This document shows positions 16,969 to 25,497 of a stretch of 33,722 bases of DNA, one piece after another (positions within the stretch are counted from its first letter, which is position 1; each line of letters starts with the position of its first letter). A program made the translations under genes and the position numbers. The stretch comes from Clostridium muellerianum (GTDB lineage Bacteria; Bacillota; Clostridia; Clostridiales; Clostridiaceae): positions 1 through 33,722 of the forward strand of contig NZ_JABBNI010000029.1 in the NCBI RefSeq assembly GCF_012926525.1, read 5' to 3'. The notes beneath the pieces were generated by a model, which had not been told where the DNA came from, searched no databases, and saw only the letters and a list, made by a program, of their open reading frames with translations.

Positions 16969-17028
16969 GTATATAAAGCAATTATAATGCTTTCAGTTAA
17001 CCAAAGTGGAGTTTTGGGGTGTTATTAT

Positions 17029-18144
17029 ATGATGAATTATTTATTTATTGTAAAACAGTTATTGAATAATATGTTTTTATTCATTTCATTTCTTTTTATA
17101 TGGGGACAATTTTTTAGAAATAAAAAGTATCTATTAACACCAATGGCTCCTATAAAGGTAAGGGTGTTATGTGGAATTATTGGAGGAGTCTTAGGTGGAT
17201 TATTAATGTCTTTTATTATGAGAGATCAGAATTTTTTGCCAATAGATTTTCGGAATTTTGCTATAGTTATTTCAGCAATAAATGGTGGTTATTTATCTTC
17301 ATTTATTACTGGACTGCTACTTTCTTGTTTTTCCATAATATCTTTAGGAGTAAATTATGAGTCATTAATTATATCGGTTACAATGCTAACTATAAGTATT
17401 GGATGTGGATTTGTTTCTAAAAAAAATATACAAAAAATAAACCAGTGGATATATATGATTAGTTATAGTTTAATTTTACAGTATACATTTATGCTTATAT
17501 TCCCTTCACCTATGGCAGCAGGAGGCCAGAGATTTTATAAAAACTTTGTTATATATTCATTTTTAACAATTATGTTTGGATTTGTAGTATATTATTTATC
17601 AGAATATATAAACCAGTCAAACTTGATGTTTATGAAGTATAAGGAGGATTCTAGCAAGGACTTTTTAACTGGACTCAACAATGTTAGAGAATTTGATAGT
17701 TTATTTAATAATTTATCTAGGAAGGCAGTTGAGAAAAAAAAGAGTCTTTCACTTATGATTATAGATATTGATTGGTTTAAAAAAATTAACGATACATATG
17801 GACATAGTTCAGGTGATGAAGTGCTTAAACAACTTGGTGAAGTGCTTAAAAGAAATTGTAGAACTTTTGATATAGTTTCAAGGAATGGTGGGGAGGAATT
17901 TTCAATATTATTGATAAACTGTCCAAGTGCAGAATCTATAGAAATTGCTGAACGGATAAGAAGAGCAGTAGAAAAATATGAATTTATGTTACCAACAGGT
18001 GGAAAGGTTAACATTTCTGTATCTGTTGGTGTTGCAACTTATCCTAATATTGTAGGTAATACTGGAAAACTTAGAGAAAGTGCAGACATTGCTTTATATG
18101 AAGCAAAGCGTACAGGTAGAAATAAGGTAGTTCAATATTATTGA
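17029..18144 (+). CDS. Membrane diguanylate cyclase (5TM receptor-like + GGDEF)
   Basis: The 371-residue protein would convert two GTP to c-di-GMP. About six hydrophobic segments fill residues 3-195, resembling the 5TMR-LYT membrane sensor module (GGVLGGLLMSF, FAIVISAINGGYLSSFITGLL), followed by a short linker and a GGDEF domain (about 205-370). The active-site motif is GGEEF (287-291), a functional variant. RTFD (278-281), five residues before it, is a classical RxxD product-inhibition site, so feedback control is likely. GGGGTG lies before the ATG pair at 17029/17032; an in-frame ATG at 16987 has no ribosome binding site and overlaps the promoter region. Monocistronic. The ligand of the membrane module is unknown. 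Confidence 0.9.
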   Translation: MMNYLFIVKQLLNNMFLFISFLFIWGQFFRNKKYLLTPMAPIKVRVLCGIIGGVLGGLLMSFIMRDQNFLPIDFRNFAIVISAINGGYLSSFITGLLLSCFSIISLGVNYESLIISVTMLTISIGCGFVSKKNIQKINQWIYMISYSLILQYTFMLIFPSPMAAGGQRFYKNFVIYSFLTIMFGFVVYYLSEYINQSNLMFMKYKEDSSKDFLTGLNNVREFDSLFNNLSRKAVEKKKSLSLMIIDIDWFKKINDTYGHSSGDEVLKQLGEVLKRNCRTFDIVSRNGGEEFSILLINCPSAESIEIAERIRRAVEKYEFMLPTGGKVNISVSVGVATYPNIVGNTGKLRESADIALYEAKRTGRNKVVQYY

Positions 18145-18166
18145 TTTTATTTACAACCTATTAGTA

Positions 18167-18205
18167 AAATAGGGCTGCTTTTAAAGCAGGCCTTATTTTA
18201 TTTTT
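18167..18205 (+). terminator. Terminator after the diguanylate cyclase gene
   Basis: AAATAGGGCTGCTTT and AAAGCAGGCCTTATTT pair with one irregular position and a tight loop, followed by a T-rich tail. Confidence 0.82.
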
Positions 18206-18351
18206 GGAAAATGATGCTCATATAAATGCAGACTATAGTCTTAAACATTCATCCTATACACTCACATTGTGTAAATTACAAAAGAAAACTATTATATTTT
18301 AATTTTTTACAAATGTAAATATTTTATAATTATATACAGGGGGATATAATT

Positions 18352-18823
18352 ATGAAAAAAGAAGAATTAAAATCTAACATATTTCTTTTGATTACTGCTG
18401 CAATATGGGGGTTTTCATTTGTTGCTCAAAGAGTTGGTACTAAATATTTGGGGGCTTTTACCTTTAACGGAATTAGATTTGCTTTAGGTAGTATTTCGCT
18501 AATACCATTAATACTGTTCTTTTCTAAGTCTAGCAGTTGCGCTTGTTTTTGAAAAAATAAACTTATATGGATTAACTCAATCTTTAGTACCAGTCCTTTA
18601 TGGTGGAATATGTTCTGTAGGAATTGCATATACTCTGCAGGTAGTCGCACAAAAACATGCTAAAGCTTCCCATGCAGCTATTATTCTTAGTATGGAATCT
18701 GTTTTTGCAGCTCTTGGAGGATTAATTTTTTTACAAGAAACTATGGGAGTTAGAGGATATATCGGCTGTATTTTGATGTTGGCAGGAATGCTTTTATCTC
18801 AAATAAAAAGTAAAAAAAATTAA
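18352..18823 (+). pseudogene. EamA-family transporter gene with internal deletion
   Basis: A good ribosome binding site (GGGGG) and ATG open a frame with the start of a DMT/EamA permease (LLITAAIWGFSFVAQRVG, FTFNGIRFALGSISLIPL), which stops at 18552 shortly after FFSK. Overlapping in another frame is a normal EamA C-terminus: LAVALVFEKINLYGL, VPVLYGGICSVGIAYTLQ, AKASHAAIILSMESVFAALG and a final membrane helix, ending at TAA 18821-18823. The family normally has ten helices and about 290-300 residues; only about 67 plus 95 codons remain, so roughly TM3-TM6 are missing and the two ends are out of frame. The gene is dead. The deletion presumably removed about 400 bp. The gap from 18824 to 18997 shows no further gene. 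Confidence 0.88.
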
Positions 18824-18997
18824 AGCTAAGGAGTTTATAGGGAAACGCCACTGACAATTAACTTATACTACTAGAATTATTAGTAATGTTTAATTTGTAT
18901 TAACTATTATCAATAAATATTTTTTATAAGTTAAGCTATCAATATAAAAGCCATGCAATTTTTTTTATTTACAATTATATATTAAGGAGAGGATTAC

Positions 18998-20158
18998 ATG
19001 TCTATATGTATTTCAGAAGCTATGAAACTAGAAAGTTTTAAAAACTTTAAACTGCTATCAGGTAAAAATGGTTTGTATAATCTTATTGAGAAAATTGGTA
19101 TTTTAGATTATGAGTATGCAGATGACAATAAAGGGAAGTTTGAAAAAGGAGACTTTGTAATAAGTAGCTTTTTGTTCGCGAAAAATGACGTTAATTTATT
19201 TTATCAAGCTGTAAAAAATCTTATAAATGAAGGTGTAAGTGGTCTAGGTATAAAAAATATATATTTTAAGGAGATACCAGATGAAATAATTGAATACGCT
19301 AGTGAAAGATCTTTCCCAATATTTATATTTGATAGCATTTGTTTTGAAGATATTATAACTGAAGTTATGAACTCAATAAGAGCTGTTGATTATTATGAAC
19401 GCATAGAATCAAAAATTGATATGATAATTAAAAAGAATATAAGTAAATCCTTAAAAAGGGAATTAGCTTATGAATTAAACAACTTATTTAAAGAAAATAT
19501 TATAACAGCTTATTGTAGAGAAAGAAAACATAAAGACAATGTAAATATAATGAGATTACTGAAGATATCTAAGGATACTGAACTCATAAATGAAGAAACA
19601 TCATTTTTTAAATATAAGCATGGAATAATAATAATTTCTACTTGCGAAAATGCTGCTGATAAAAGAAATCTTCTAATAACAATAGAAAGCATTATTAGGA
19701 ATGTAGGAATTACAGAATGTGAATATAATATTGGAATTAGTAATTACTACTTAAGTTTGGACGAGTTAGATAAAGCTATTAATGAAAGTCTTTATGCTGT
19801 AAGAGTATCAGAAATTTCTAAAAACAAAACTTTATTTAAGGATATGGGAATATATAAGGTTATAGTACCATTTTTAAATGAAATTTGGTTAAAGGACTTT
19901 TGTACAAATATTATTTCTGATTTAAAAAGTTATGATGAAAAATGCAATACAGAAATATTTGGTACAGCTGTTAAGTATATAGAAAATCAGGGAAATATCA
20001 AAAAAACAGCTAAAAATTTATGCCAGCATGAAAACACCATAAGATATAGAATTAATAAAATGAAAGAAATCTTAGGAATGGAAAAGCTAAATGGAGATTT
20101 TTATGAGCAATTATCCTTTGCCATTAAAATTAATAATCTATTGAAAGATATATTGTAA
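18998..20158 (+). CDS. PucR-family transcriptional regulator
   Basis: The 386-residue protein has the PucR architecture. An N-terminal purine-catabolism-type sensor domain (about 5-120) has the family-like pattern of a GLYNLIEKIGILDYEYAD strand and GDFVISSFLF; then a variable middle region and a C-terminal helix-turn-helix (HTH_30, about 325-383) with YIENQGNIKKTAKNL and HENTIRYRINKMKEILG. Members activate catabolic genes for purines, amino acids or related nitrogen compounds. AAGGAGAGG precedes the ATG. It lies about 2.5 kb upstream of the aminotransferase/antiporter/ornithine cyclodeaminase cluster and on the same strand, making it the best local candidate for their regulator; this link is inferred from position. 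Confidence 0.88.
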   Translation: MSICISEAMKLESFKNFKLLSGKNGLYNLIEKIGILDYEYADDNKGKFEKGDFVISSFLFAKNDVNLFYQAVKNLINEGVSGLGIKNIYFKEIPDEIIEYASERSFPIFIFDSICFEDIITEVMNSIRAVDYYERIESKIDMIIKKNISKSLKRELAYELNNLFKENIITAYCRERKHKDNVNIMRLLKISKDTELINEETSFFKYKHGIIIISTCENAADKRNLLITIESIIRNVGITECEYNIGISNYYLSLDELDKAINESLYAVRVSEISKNKTLFKDMGIYKVIVPFLNEIWLKDFCTNIISDLKSYDEKCNTEIFGTAVKYIENQGNIKKTAKNLCQHENTIRYRINKMKEILGMEKLNGDFYEQLSFAIKINNLLKDIL

Positions 20159-20299
20159 AAAATACAAAAATTCACAAGTAATTTACATAAATATTGATTT
20201 TGTTAACAGTTCCTATTATAATAAAAATTAAATTAACTTTTAGTTCTCTAAACAATTAAATTAAGCTTGAAGTTTTCTAAAGCTTTGAAATTATTAATT

Positions 20300-20393
20300 A
20301 CTAAACGGCAGGAGCTAAAAGATAGCACTCAGTTTAACTGTGTTAACGGAAGGATAAGCCCGAGAAGTCATCTATATGATTTCTCGGCTTTTT
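20300..20393 (+). promoter_or_regulatory. Riboswitch-like leader with terminator, class unknown
   Basis: Upstream of the half-size transporter lies an unusually GC-rich, structured stretch. GCTA/TAGC (about 20314-20325) form a small hairpin inside GGCAGGAGCTAAAAGATAGC; CAGTTTAACTG (20330-20340) is a short palindrome; ACGGAAGGATAAGCC (20346-20360) leads into the terminator at 20356-20393. The layout (compact folded segment, then an intrinsic terminator, then a transporter gene) is that of a transcription-control riboswitch. It does not match the purine, TPP, SAM, lysine, glycine, c-di-GMP, preQ1, fluoride or guanidine-I consensus as I know them. A guanidine-IV/mepA-type element is a possibility because of the transporter, but is not demonstrated. 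Confidence 0.5.
20356..20393 (+). terminator. Leader terminator before the half-size transporter
   Basis: CGAGAAGTCAT (20361-20371) pairs with ATGATTTCTCG (20376-20386) with one G-U pair. The stem extends as AAGC/GCTT past one bulged C, and T residues follow. It ends about 140 bases before the coding start, so transcription into the gene requires readthrough. Confidence 0.88.
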
Positions 20394-20449
20394 ATTTTAG
20401 GCTAGATTAGTTTTTAATAAAAGTATAATCAAGGAGAGGGTGGTATGTG

Positions 20450-20488
20450 ATGATTGTTGAGTTTTTTTTAATTAGTTCGTTAAAATAA
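20450..20488 (+). CDS. Possible 12-residue leader ORF with a strong ribosome binding site
   Basis: AAGGAGAGGGTGGT (20431-20444) is one of the strongest ribosome binding sites in the window, yet it is followed by ATG-TGA (20445-20450) and, overlapping, by an ATG opening MIVEFFLISSLK (20450-20488). The real transporter starts 42 bases later with a weaker site. It may be a leader peptide, or the leftover start of a lost gene, such as a partner half-transporter. Confidence 0.25.
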   Translation: MIVEFFLISSLK

Positions 20489-20530
20489 GAATAACTGAGA
20501 TTAAATTTATTTGATAAGTGAGGTTAAATT

Positions 20531-20959
20531 ATGTTCATGTACGTGTTTTCTATTGTAATTATTGTGGTATCAAACATATTTTATACTATATGTTCAAAAT
20601 CAACGCCAGAAAAAGCGAATCCTTTTTCATCACTGTTTGTCACATATTTAACTGGGGCAATTATAACTATTATTGCATTTAAATTTTATAAAACCGATAA
20701 AGGATTTTTTCAATCATTTGAAGACTTAAATTGGACAAGTATAGTGCTCGGGTTTGCTGTTGTTGGACTTGAGTTTGGATATATGATGGCATATAGAGCA
20801 GGATGGAATATAGGCACAGGGTCCTTGGTAGCAAATATTCTTCTTGCACTTATGCTTATTCCAATAGGTGTATTATTTTATAAAGAAGGATTTGGTATAA
20901 ATAAAATATTGGGTATATCATTTTGTATAATAGGATTAATATTTATAAATAAAAGATAA
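20531..20959 (+). CDS. Half-size EamA/DMT-superfamily transporter
   Basis: The 142-residue protein has four to five hydrophobic segments (about 2-20, 34-52, 67-88, 96-118 and 121-139), one EamA repeat instead of the usual two. Small single-repeat members (SMR-like) work as dimers. MAYRAGWNIGTGSLVANILLALMLIPIGVLFYKE matches the C-terminal helix-loop-helix pattern of the family, and the final IGLIFINKR is a typical positive-inside end. The substrate is unknown. It sits behind a riboswitch-like leader and terminator, so its expression is probably controlled by a small ligand, perhaps its substrate. The start with a GTGAGG site is reasonable; an alternative ATG lies two codons later. Confidence 0.75.
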   Translation: MFMYVFSIVIIVVSNIFYTICSKSTPEKANPFSSLFVTYLTGAIITIIAFKFYKTDKGFFQSFEDLNWTSIVLGFAVVGLEFGYMMAYRAGWNIGTGSLVANILLALMLIPIGVLFYKEGFGINKILGISFCIIGLIFINKR

Positions 20960-21032
20960 TATTTAGTAAAAATATGCATAAGTTTACAATTTGCAGTATC
21001 TTTTAACATCATAATTATTTACTGTTAGAAGT

Positions 21033-21097
21033 GGGGCTGCCACACTAGAAATTTATATACAATATATCGTAGCATTTATTCTTAATGTGACAGCCCC
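21033..21097. repeat. Hairpin repeat, copy 1 (MITE- or terminator-like)
   Basis: GGGGCTG (21033-21039) at the left end is inverted as CAGCCCC at the right end, and the arms continue for about 20 bases with a few mismatches (right arm ATTCTTAATGTGACAGCCCC). The interior is TTATATACAATATAT-like. A 66-bp relative lies at 26748-26813. The pair brackets the aminotransferase/antiporter/ornithine cyclodeaminase genes. It may act as a terminator for the half-transporter. The ends resemble terminal inverted repeats of some insertion sequences, so a miniature element is possible. Confidence 0.65.
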
Positions 21098-21500
21098 TAA
21101 TTCTATTAATAGTATCATTTCCTAAGATAAACTTTACTATATCTTTTAAGGACTAGTTTATCTATTATCAACACTCGGGGAGTATATGAATAGAATGAAA
21201 AAAATTAAGGTAATAAATTTGATTTGTAATTTGTAAAGCAGATTAATCTCTTCATTTTGGACAAAATCTAATAAATTTTCCATTTATATTTTAATATTAA
21301 TTCTTGTTATTAAAATTCATAATCTACTAGAAAAGGGTTTGTAAAATTTATAAAAAGTAGTTTTTCTATCTTAAATTATTACAAAGGTAAAATTTAAAAA
21401 AAAGTGAATTTATATTAGTATAACTTGTATTTCTAGGCGTTAAATTTAAAAGCAAAGAATGAAACTAGTTATGAAATTAAATTTTTAGGAGGAAAATATT
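21098..21500 (+). promoter_or_regulatory. Upstream region of the first aminotransferase, with shared control segment
   Basis: No gene is seen in these 403 bases apart from a doubtful 16-codon frame near 21187. The segment 21338-21410 begins TTTGTAAAATTTATAAA and aligns without gaps to 25498-25570 upstream of the ornithine cyclodeaminase gene, with about 51 of the first 70 positions identical by my count, including CAAAGG. This is a candidate activator or promoter element common to both genes. Confidence 0.5.
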
Positions 21501-22625
21501 ATGAAAATTAAACCTTTTGGAGTAGAAATGTACATGAATGCATACGAGAATGATTGTGAGTACAATCTTGCGGAAACCTGTGTAGAATCTTTAACAGTGG
21601 ATGAACTTCTTAAGATGTCAGGGAAGAAGGATGAAATCATAAACGAAATAGTTAATATGAAGCTTACTTATGGTGCAATAGAAGGTTCAATGCCTCTAAG
21701 AACTGCAATATCACAGTTGTACAAAAATGTAAATGTTGAAAACATAACAATAACTCATGGTGCTATTGGTGCAAACTCATTAGCAATAGAAACTTTAGTT
21801 GAACCTGGTGATAGGGTTATATCTGTTCTTCCTACATATCAACAGCACTATTCAATTCCTGAATCAATCGGTGCTGATGTAAAAATCTTAAAACTTAGAG
21901 AAGAAAATGACTTTTTACCTAACCTTGATGAATTAAAATCTTTTATAAATGATAAAACAAAATTAATATGTATTAACAATCCTAATAATCCAACTGGTGC
22001 TTTAATGGATAAAGAATTTTTGATGAAAATAGTTGAAATTGCAAAAACTTGTGGAGCTTATGTCCTTTCTGACGAAGTTTATAGAGGACTTAATCAAGAA
22101 GGAGACAGCTTTACAGAATCAATTGCAGATTTATATGAAAAAGGTATAAGTACAGCTAGTATGTCAAAAACATTTTCACTAGCTGGTCTAAGACTTGGAT
22201 GGATAGCTGGACCTGTTGAGTTTATAAGTGAAGTTAACAAGCATAGAGATTATAATACTATTAGTGTTGGTATGATTGATGATAAACTAGCAACAGTTGC
22301 CTTAGAAAATAAAGATAAAATAATAAAAAGAAATATTGGAATGGTAAGAAACAATTTAAAAATTTTGGATGATTGGATAGCAAAAGAGCCTAAGTTCTCA
22401 TATGTTAAACCTAAGTCTGGAACAACTGCACTATTAAAGTATGATTTTGATATGTCATCAGAGCATTTTTGCTTAAAATTATTGAGAGAAAAAGGGGTTA
22501 TGCTGCTTCCTGGTAGTGTTATGGATATGGAAGGCTACTTAAGAATCGGTTATACAAATAATCCTAAAATATTAAAGGAAGGCTTAGCAAAGATTTCTGA
22601 ATTTATGAGTGAATTAAAAAAATAA
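21501..22625 (+). CDS. PLP-dependent aminotransferase, class I/II (VioD-like group)
   Basis: The 374-residue protein is a fold-type I PLP enzyme. Visible landmarks are GAIEGSMPLRTAISQLY (58-74), THGAIGANSLAI for cofactor phosphate binding (85-96), NNPNNPTG (159-166), DEVYRG with Asp191 contacting the pyridine nitrogen (191-196), SMSKTFSLAGLRLGW with the Schiff-base Lys223 (220-234), and a C-terminal LRIGYT arginine for the substrate carboxylate. It resembles the group that includes capreomycidine synthase (VioD), which acts on arginine derivatives, but simple transamination is equally possible. AGGAGG precedes the ATG. It starts a cluster with another aminotransferase, an ArcD-like antiporter and ornithine cyclodeaminase, which suggests a basic amino acid as substrate. 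Confidence 0.85.
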   Translation: MKIKPFGVEMYMNAYENDCEYNLAETCVESLTVDELLKMSGKKDEIINEIVNMKLTYGAIEGSMPLRTAISQLYKNVNVENITITHGAIGANSLAIETLVEPGDRVISVLPTYQQHYSIPESIGADVKILKLREENDFLPNLDELKSFINDKTKLICINNPNNPTGALMDKEFLMKIVEIAKTCGAYVLSDEVYRGLNQEGDSFTESIADLYEKGISTASMSKTFSLAGLRLGWIAGPVEFISEVNKHRDYNTISVGMIDDKLATVALENKDKIIKRNIGMVRNNLKILDDWIAKEPKFSYVKPKSGTTALLKYDFDMSSEHFCLKLLREKGVMLLPGSVMDMEGYLRIGYTNNPKILKEGLAKISEFMSELKK

Positions 22626-22659
22626 ATACTTTTATAAAGCTGTATTAAATTAGTCCAGG

Positions 22660-22713
22660 TAGAGCTAATAGTGTTAAAAATCACAAGCTTATTTTTATGC
22701 TAAATTAGCTCTA
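22660..22713 (+). other. Intercistronic long-loop inverted repeat
   Basis: TAGAGCTAAT (22660-22669) and ATTAGCTCTA (22704-22713) are perfect 10-bp arms with a 34-base spacer, between the two aminotransferase genes. A weak terminator or mRNA-stabilising stem is possible; the T tail is poor. Confidence 0.45.
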
Positions 22714-22786
22714 TTTGGTATACATATTAAAAAGATCTATTTTTAGAAAATTCAAATTATTACTTGATGAAAGGTGAGGTATTGAC

Positions 22787-23947
22787 ATGAAACATAGATT
22801 TTTATCTAAAAGATATTGGAACAGTATATCTACGCCAATGGGTGAAAGTAGTAGTTTTTTAGATAAATTTGACGATTTAATAAATTTTAGTCTTGGGGAT
22901 CCTGATTGCACAACTGATTCTAGAATAATCAATGGAGCTTTTCAGGATGCATTGAATGGACATACACATTATACAGATTGTTTTGGTGATAAGGAACTTA
23001 GAAATGAAATATGTAAACTTTATAACAATAAATATGATTACAAAGTGAAAATTGATGAATGTATGATAACAACAAGTGGCTGCCATGCAATGTGGTTAAC
23101 CCTGGAGGCAATTCTAGATGACGGGGATGAAGTAATAATTCATGAGCCATACTTTACGCCTTATCCTGAACAAATAAAGCTTGCAAGGGGCATTCCTATA
23201 TATCTCAAAACCTTTGAAGAAGAAGATTTTCAAATTAACTATGAAAGGCTGGAAAAGCTAATTACAAATAGAACTAAAGCAATTGTAATTAATACTCCTA
23301 ACAATCCTACAGGAACATGTTTTAGTTATAATACTCTTTTATCCATTGCTGAAATTGCGATAAAACATGATTTGATTATAATTGCTGATGACATATATAC
23401 TTTGTTCAGTTACTCTGAAAAGTTTCTTCCTATTACCACATTGGAGGGGATGAGTGAGCGCACAATAACTATTGGAAGCTTTTCAAAGGATTATTCCATG
23501 ACAGGCTGGCGTATAGGATACATACTAGCACCATCATTTATTGTGCAAACAATTAAAGACATAAATGAAAATAATGTTTTTACTGCTCCTTCAATATCTC
23601 AACGAGCAGCTATACATGCTCTTAGAAATAGAGATGAAATCCAGCCTGGAATTGTAGAAGAATATAAAAAAAGAATTTATTATGCTTATGATAGAATCTG
23701 TAATATTCCTAATATGTCTGTACTTCCTCCCCGTGGCAGCATATACCTTTTTGTAAACGTTAAGAAAACAGGGCTAACTTCACAAAAAGTGACTGAAAAA
23801 CTGCTTAATGAAGCTCATGTCCTTGTGATTCCAGGTAATGCTTTTGGCGAAGGTGGCGAGGGATATATCAGATTAGCTATGACTGTAGGAATTGATAAAA
23901 TGAAGGAAGCTTTTGACCGCATTGAAAATATGAAGATTTTTAGTTAA
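22787..23947 (+). CDS. PLP-dependent aminotransferase, class I
   Basis: The 386-residue protein is a second fold-type I aminotransferase, closer to the aspartate aminotransferase I-gamma type. INFSLGDPD (32-40) is the N-terminal substrate loop, HYTDCFGDKELRNEI (61-75) and TTSGCHAMWLTLEAIL (95-110) bind the phosphate, NTPNNPTG (169-176) follows, ADDIY with Asp201/202 contacts the cofactor, and GSFSKDYSMTGWRIGY (230-245) has the catalytic Lys234. The C-terminus has GNAFGEGGEGYIRLAM with the carboxylate-binding arginine. GGTGAGG lies upstream of the ATG. The antiporter gene follows after 79 bases, so the two are probably co-transcribed. The amino donor cannot be assigned, although the context points to ornithine or arginine. 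Confidence 0.9.
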   Translation: MKHRFLSKRYWNSISTPMGESSSFLDKFDDLINFSLGDPDCTTDSRIINGAFQDALNGHTHYTDCFGDKELRNEICKLYNNKYDYKVKIDECMITTSGCHAMWLTLEAILDDGDEVIIHEPYFTPYPEQIKLARGIPIYLKTFEEEDFQINYERLEKLITNRTKAIVINTPNNPTGTCFSYNTLLSIAEIAIKHDLIIIADDIYTLFSYSEKFLPITTLEGMSERTITIGSFSKDYSMTGWRIGYILAPSFIVQTIKDINENNVFTAPSISQRAAIHALRNRDEIQPGIVEEYKKRIYYAYDRICNIPNMSVLPPRGSIYLFVNVKKTGLTSQKVTEKLLNEAHVLVIPGNAFGEGGEGYIRLAMTVGIDKMKEAFDRIENMKIFS

Positions 23948-24026
23948 CTATTTTTATAGGATGAATGCTTAAAATTTGTAAGCAAATTTACCATAGAAAA
24001 AATTCTTTTAAAAGAGGAGATAAAAA

Positions 24027-25433
24027 ATGAAAAAAGAAAAAAAATTAGGATTAACCTTACTACTTGCTTTTGGAATTGGCTCTATGATTGGAGGCGGAAT
24101 TTTTAACAGTCCTACAGATCTTATAACTAAAGCAAACCCTAAAGCAGTTTTAATAGCTTGGGGGATTGGGGGTACGGGTGTAATATTTTTGGCTTTAATT
24201 TTTCAATTGCTTGCAAATAGAAGACCAGAGCTTACTGGTGGAATTTTCACATATGCAAAGGAAGGCTTTGGCGAATTTATGGGCTTCAATTCTGCATGGG
24301 GATACTGGTTAAACGCTTTGCTTGGAAATGTAGCTATGTTTATTCTTATCTTTAAAACCCTAAATAGTTTAGTAGGTGAAATGAAACCTTTAGTATCTTT
24401 TTTAATGGCCTCTGCACTGCTGTGGTTTATACATTTTATTCAAACTCGCGGCTGTAAAAGTGTAGGAATAATTAATGCCATTGCTACAGCTGGAAAAATA
24501 GTACCACTATTGTTGGTAATTATACTTGGCATTACAATATTTAAGTCACAGGTTTTCAATGTTCAAAATTGGAAAACAGTCATTGTTTCCACTGGCGATA
24601 CTGCTACAGTTGCATCACAGGTCAAAGGTGCAATGGGGACTATTTTATGGTGCTTTATTGGGGTTGAAGCTGCAACAGTGCTTTCTGAAAGAGCAAAATC
24701 TCAAAAAATTGTAGGTACAGCCACTGTATTAAGTTTGCTTGTAGTTCTATTAATTAATGTTCTTATTACAGTAGCAGCTATGGGATCTATTCCAGCAAAG
24801 GTTCTTGCAAGTTCACAAACTCCTTTAGCAGATGTTTTAATAAGAACATCTATTGGAAACATAGGCGCTATAATTGTTAAAATTGGTTTAATTGTTGCAC
24901 TACTTGGTAATCTTATGAGCTGGATTATGCTTACTGCTGAAATTGCTTATATTGCAGCAAAGGGTGGAAGTATGCCTAAATGGTTTACAAAATTAAATAG
25001 CCATGATGCTCCAGTAAATGCATTATTAATTACTGATTTAGTAACACAGATATTTATTTTTTCACTGTTTTCACCAGCACTTCAATCAGCTTACAATACC
25101 GTATTTTTAGTTGCTACAACTTGTATTCTAGTACCTTATTTGTTCTCGTCATTATATGCATTTAAAGTTTCAATGCAAGATAATTTAGGAATAAAGGATA
25201 AAATTGTTTCTTTATTGGCATCTGTTTATTCTGTATATGTAATTTATGCTGTTGGAATAAAGTATCTAGGAGCTGCTTTAATAATGTATGCTATTGGAGT
25301 ATTTGTATACTTAAGAGCTAGAAAAGAACAAAATAAACCTATTACTTCAAAAGAAAAAATATCTATTTCAATAGTTTCATTATTGGGAGTATTAATGATA
25401 GTAATGATTGTAACTGGGAAAATTCAGCTTTAA
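24027..25433 (+). CDS. Basic amino acid antiporter (ArcD-like, APC superfamily)
   Basis: The 468-residue membrane protein has about 12-13 hydrophobic helices. The N-terminal GIGSMIGGGIFNSP is the substrate-binding unwound helix motif of the APA group of amino acid-polyamine-organocation transporters, whose members exchange arginine for ornithine, or lysine/histidine for their amines. Other family features are TGGIFTYAKEGFGEFMGFNSAWGYW after TM2 and the mid-helix FIGVEAATVLSERAK. AAGAGG lies upstream of the ATG. It sits between an aminotransferase and ornithine cyclodeaminase, so arginine/ornithine uptake or exchange is the likely role. An arginine deiminase operon is not present in this window, which separates it from classical arcD loci. 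Direction and exact substrates are inferred. Confidence 0.85.
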   Translation: MKKEKKLGLTLLLAFGIGSMIGGGIFNSPTDLITKANPKAVLIAWGIGGTGVIFLALIFQLLANRRPELTGGIFTYAKEGFGEFMGFNSAWGYWLNALLGNVAMFILIFKTLNSLVGEMKPLVSFLMASALLWFIHFIQTRGCKSVGIINAIATAGKIVPLLLVIILGITIFKSQVFNVQNWKTVIVSTGDTATVASQVKGAMGTILWCFIGVEAATVLSERAKSQKIVGTATVLSLLVVLLINVLITVAAMGSIPAKVLASSQTPLADVLIRTSIGNIGAIIVKIGLIVALLGNLMSWIMLTAEIAYIAAKGGSMPKWFTKLNSHDAPVNALLITDLVTQIFIFSLFSPALQSAYNTVFLVATTCILVPYLFSSLYAFKVSMQDNLGIKDKIVSLLASVYSVYVIYAVGIKYLGAALIMYAIGVFVYLRARKEQNKPITSKEKISISIVSLLGVLMIVMIVTGKIQL

Positions 25434-25497
25434 TTGTGTTTACAATTTAACAACCATATATTTATAGTTACTTAGATGTGTACTTTTTTAAAAATAA

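Noticed and set aside
16608-16986. c-di-GMP riboswitch upstream of the diguanylate cyclase
   Set aside because: The conserved GEMM-I and GEMM-II core sequences are not present; the region holds only the palindrome and a promoter.
16987-17028. Earlier ATG for the diguanylate cyclase
   Set aside because: It has no ribosome binding site and lies only about a dozen bases after the predicted transcription start; the ATG pair at 17029/17032 fits better.
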